Shown in pieces: positions 63,474 through 64,000 of a DNA stretch of 64,000 nt. Source of the DNA: Apium graveolens. Lineage: Eukaryota; Streptophyta; Magnoliopsida; Apiales; Apiaceae. Made by a program: the position numbers and the translations under genes. The number at the start of each line of letters is the position of its first letter. Position 1 is the stretch's first letter. The notes beneath the pieces are model-generated. The model saw nothing but the letters and a program-made list of their open reading frames with translations. It was not told the origin of the DNA and made no database searches. Location of the stretch: NCBI RefSeq assembly GCF_009905375.1, contig NC_133656.1:237606396-237670395 (forward strand). The letters are read 5' to 3'.

Positions 63474-64000
63474 TTGTTGGTGCAATAACTTAGTAAATAT
63501 TTATTAATTGATTTTAGAATTCAAAATTATGGATTATGTTTTATGTAGATAATAGGTTGTTAAAAATTTGAATTTTGTAAGCTATCTTTTAGTTGTTTAA
63601 AATTTGAATATGAGTCAAACCGGGTGATAGTTTAATAGTTTGTTGAGCTACTTATTATATAAACAGAGTCACCCTGTTATTGCTTTCACACAAAAAAAAA
63701 CTCATCTTAGAGCGACGGCTAACAAAATGGAAAAATAGTTGTATTATATAACTTATGAGTGAGATAGAAGAGTTGATGCATAAGAAAGTAAGCTTTGGAT
63801 CTACATGTGCAAGAAGGTCATAGAAGAGCTAACTGGAGTGTCACTGTTAAAATATTGGGTTATTAAAGATTAAGAGAAGGAGAAATAGATTTTTGGGTTA
63901 TTAAAGATCAAGAGGAGGAGAAAGATAGCTAGGTCGGCCAAAACTTTCAGAGAAGTGTACATCTTGAGGAGGTTTATTTAAAATTTGATTATGTAATTTA
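63474..64000 (+). mobile_element. Probable start of an LTR, cut by the window end
   Basis: tgttggtgcaataac is a common start of plant copia LTRs. A TATA-like tatataaa lies near 63657. A 38-bp word (ttgggttattaaagat.aagag) is repeated at about 63856 and 63893. The partner LTR and internal region would lie beyond the window. Confidence 0.4.

Overview
The window is nuclear DNA of a flowering plant, probably a eudicot. The evidence is GT-AG introns in AT-rich sequence, a plant-type calcium-dependent protein kinase, the plant RNA-silencing gene SGS3, and Ty1/copia retrotransposons of the Sirevirus type. I cannot name the species. Only two genes look intact and functional. Most of the rest is mobile DNA, much of it nested.

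Layout. 1-7000: a seven-exon calcium-dependent protein kinase gene on the plus strand, with a GA-rich leader. 7570-13832: a Stowaway MITE, then a 5'-truncated, frameshifted CLPTM1-like gene copy whose first recognisable exon abuts a MITE remnant; a larger MITE of the same kind lies in one of its introns. 15257-21300: SGS3 on the minus strand, with five coding exons and a 2.9 kb intron in its 5' leader that is filled by about ten ~270-bp tandem repeats. 22230-34200: an old, stop-ridden Sirevirus-like element (element 1) with a complete 5' LTR but only a stub of the 3' LTR. 34493-51030: two copies of an unnamed repeat family (repeat A). Copy 1 is split by a young, full-length Sirevirus-like element (element 2, 35245-46247), with ~1-kb near-identical LTRs and open gag, pol and post-pol frames. 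Between the copies lie a TRIM-like miniature LTR element with a hAT-like MITE inside its LTR, and a decayed region. 51204-51756: a foldback MITE with a 10-bp target duplication. 52786-55488: Helitron-like AT-rich DNA with a ~710-bp tandem duplication. 56150-63443: fragments of one or more genes I do not recognise, including a 78-nt exon-like block present three times, a 642-bp MITE, and a 540-bp gene fragment present as a head-to-head inverted duplication. 63474-64000: the probable start of another LTR.

The most interesting structure is in the two Sirevirus-like elements. Each is sprinkled with its own short motif, TCAACGGAT in element 2 and AGTTCTGAT in element 1, in LTR, spacer and coding sequence and in both orientations. 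In element 2 many copies face each other a few bases apart and would fold as hairpins, and five lie exactly 24 nt apart inside pol. The inverted gene-fragment duplication at the right end could make a long hairpin RNA. The two living genes are not known to work together: one is a calcium-sensing kinase, the other acts with RDR6 to make dsRNA for trans-acting siRNAs and for silencing of viruses and transgenes.
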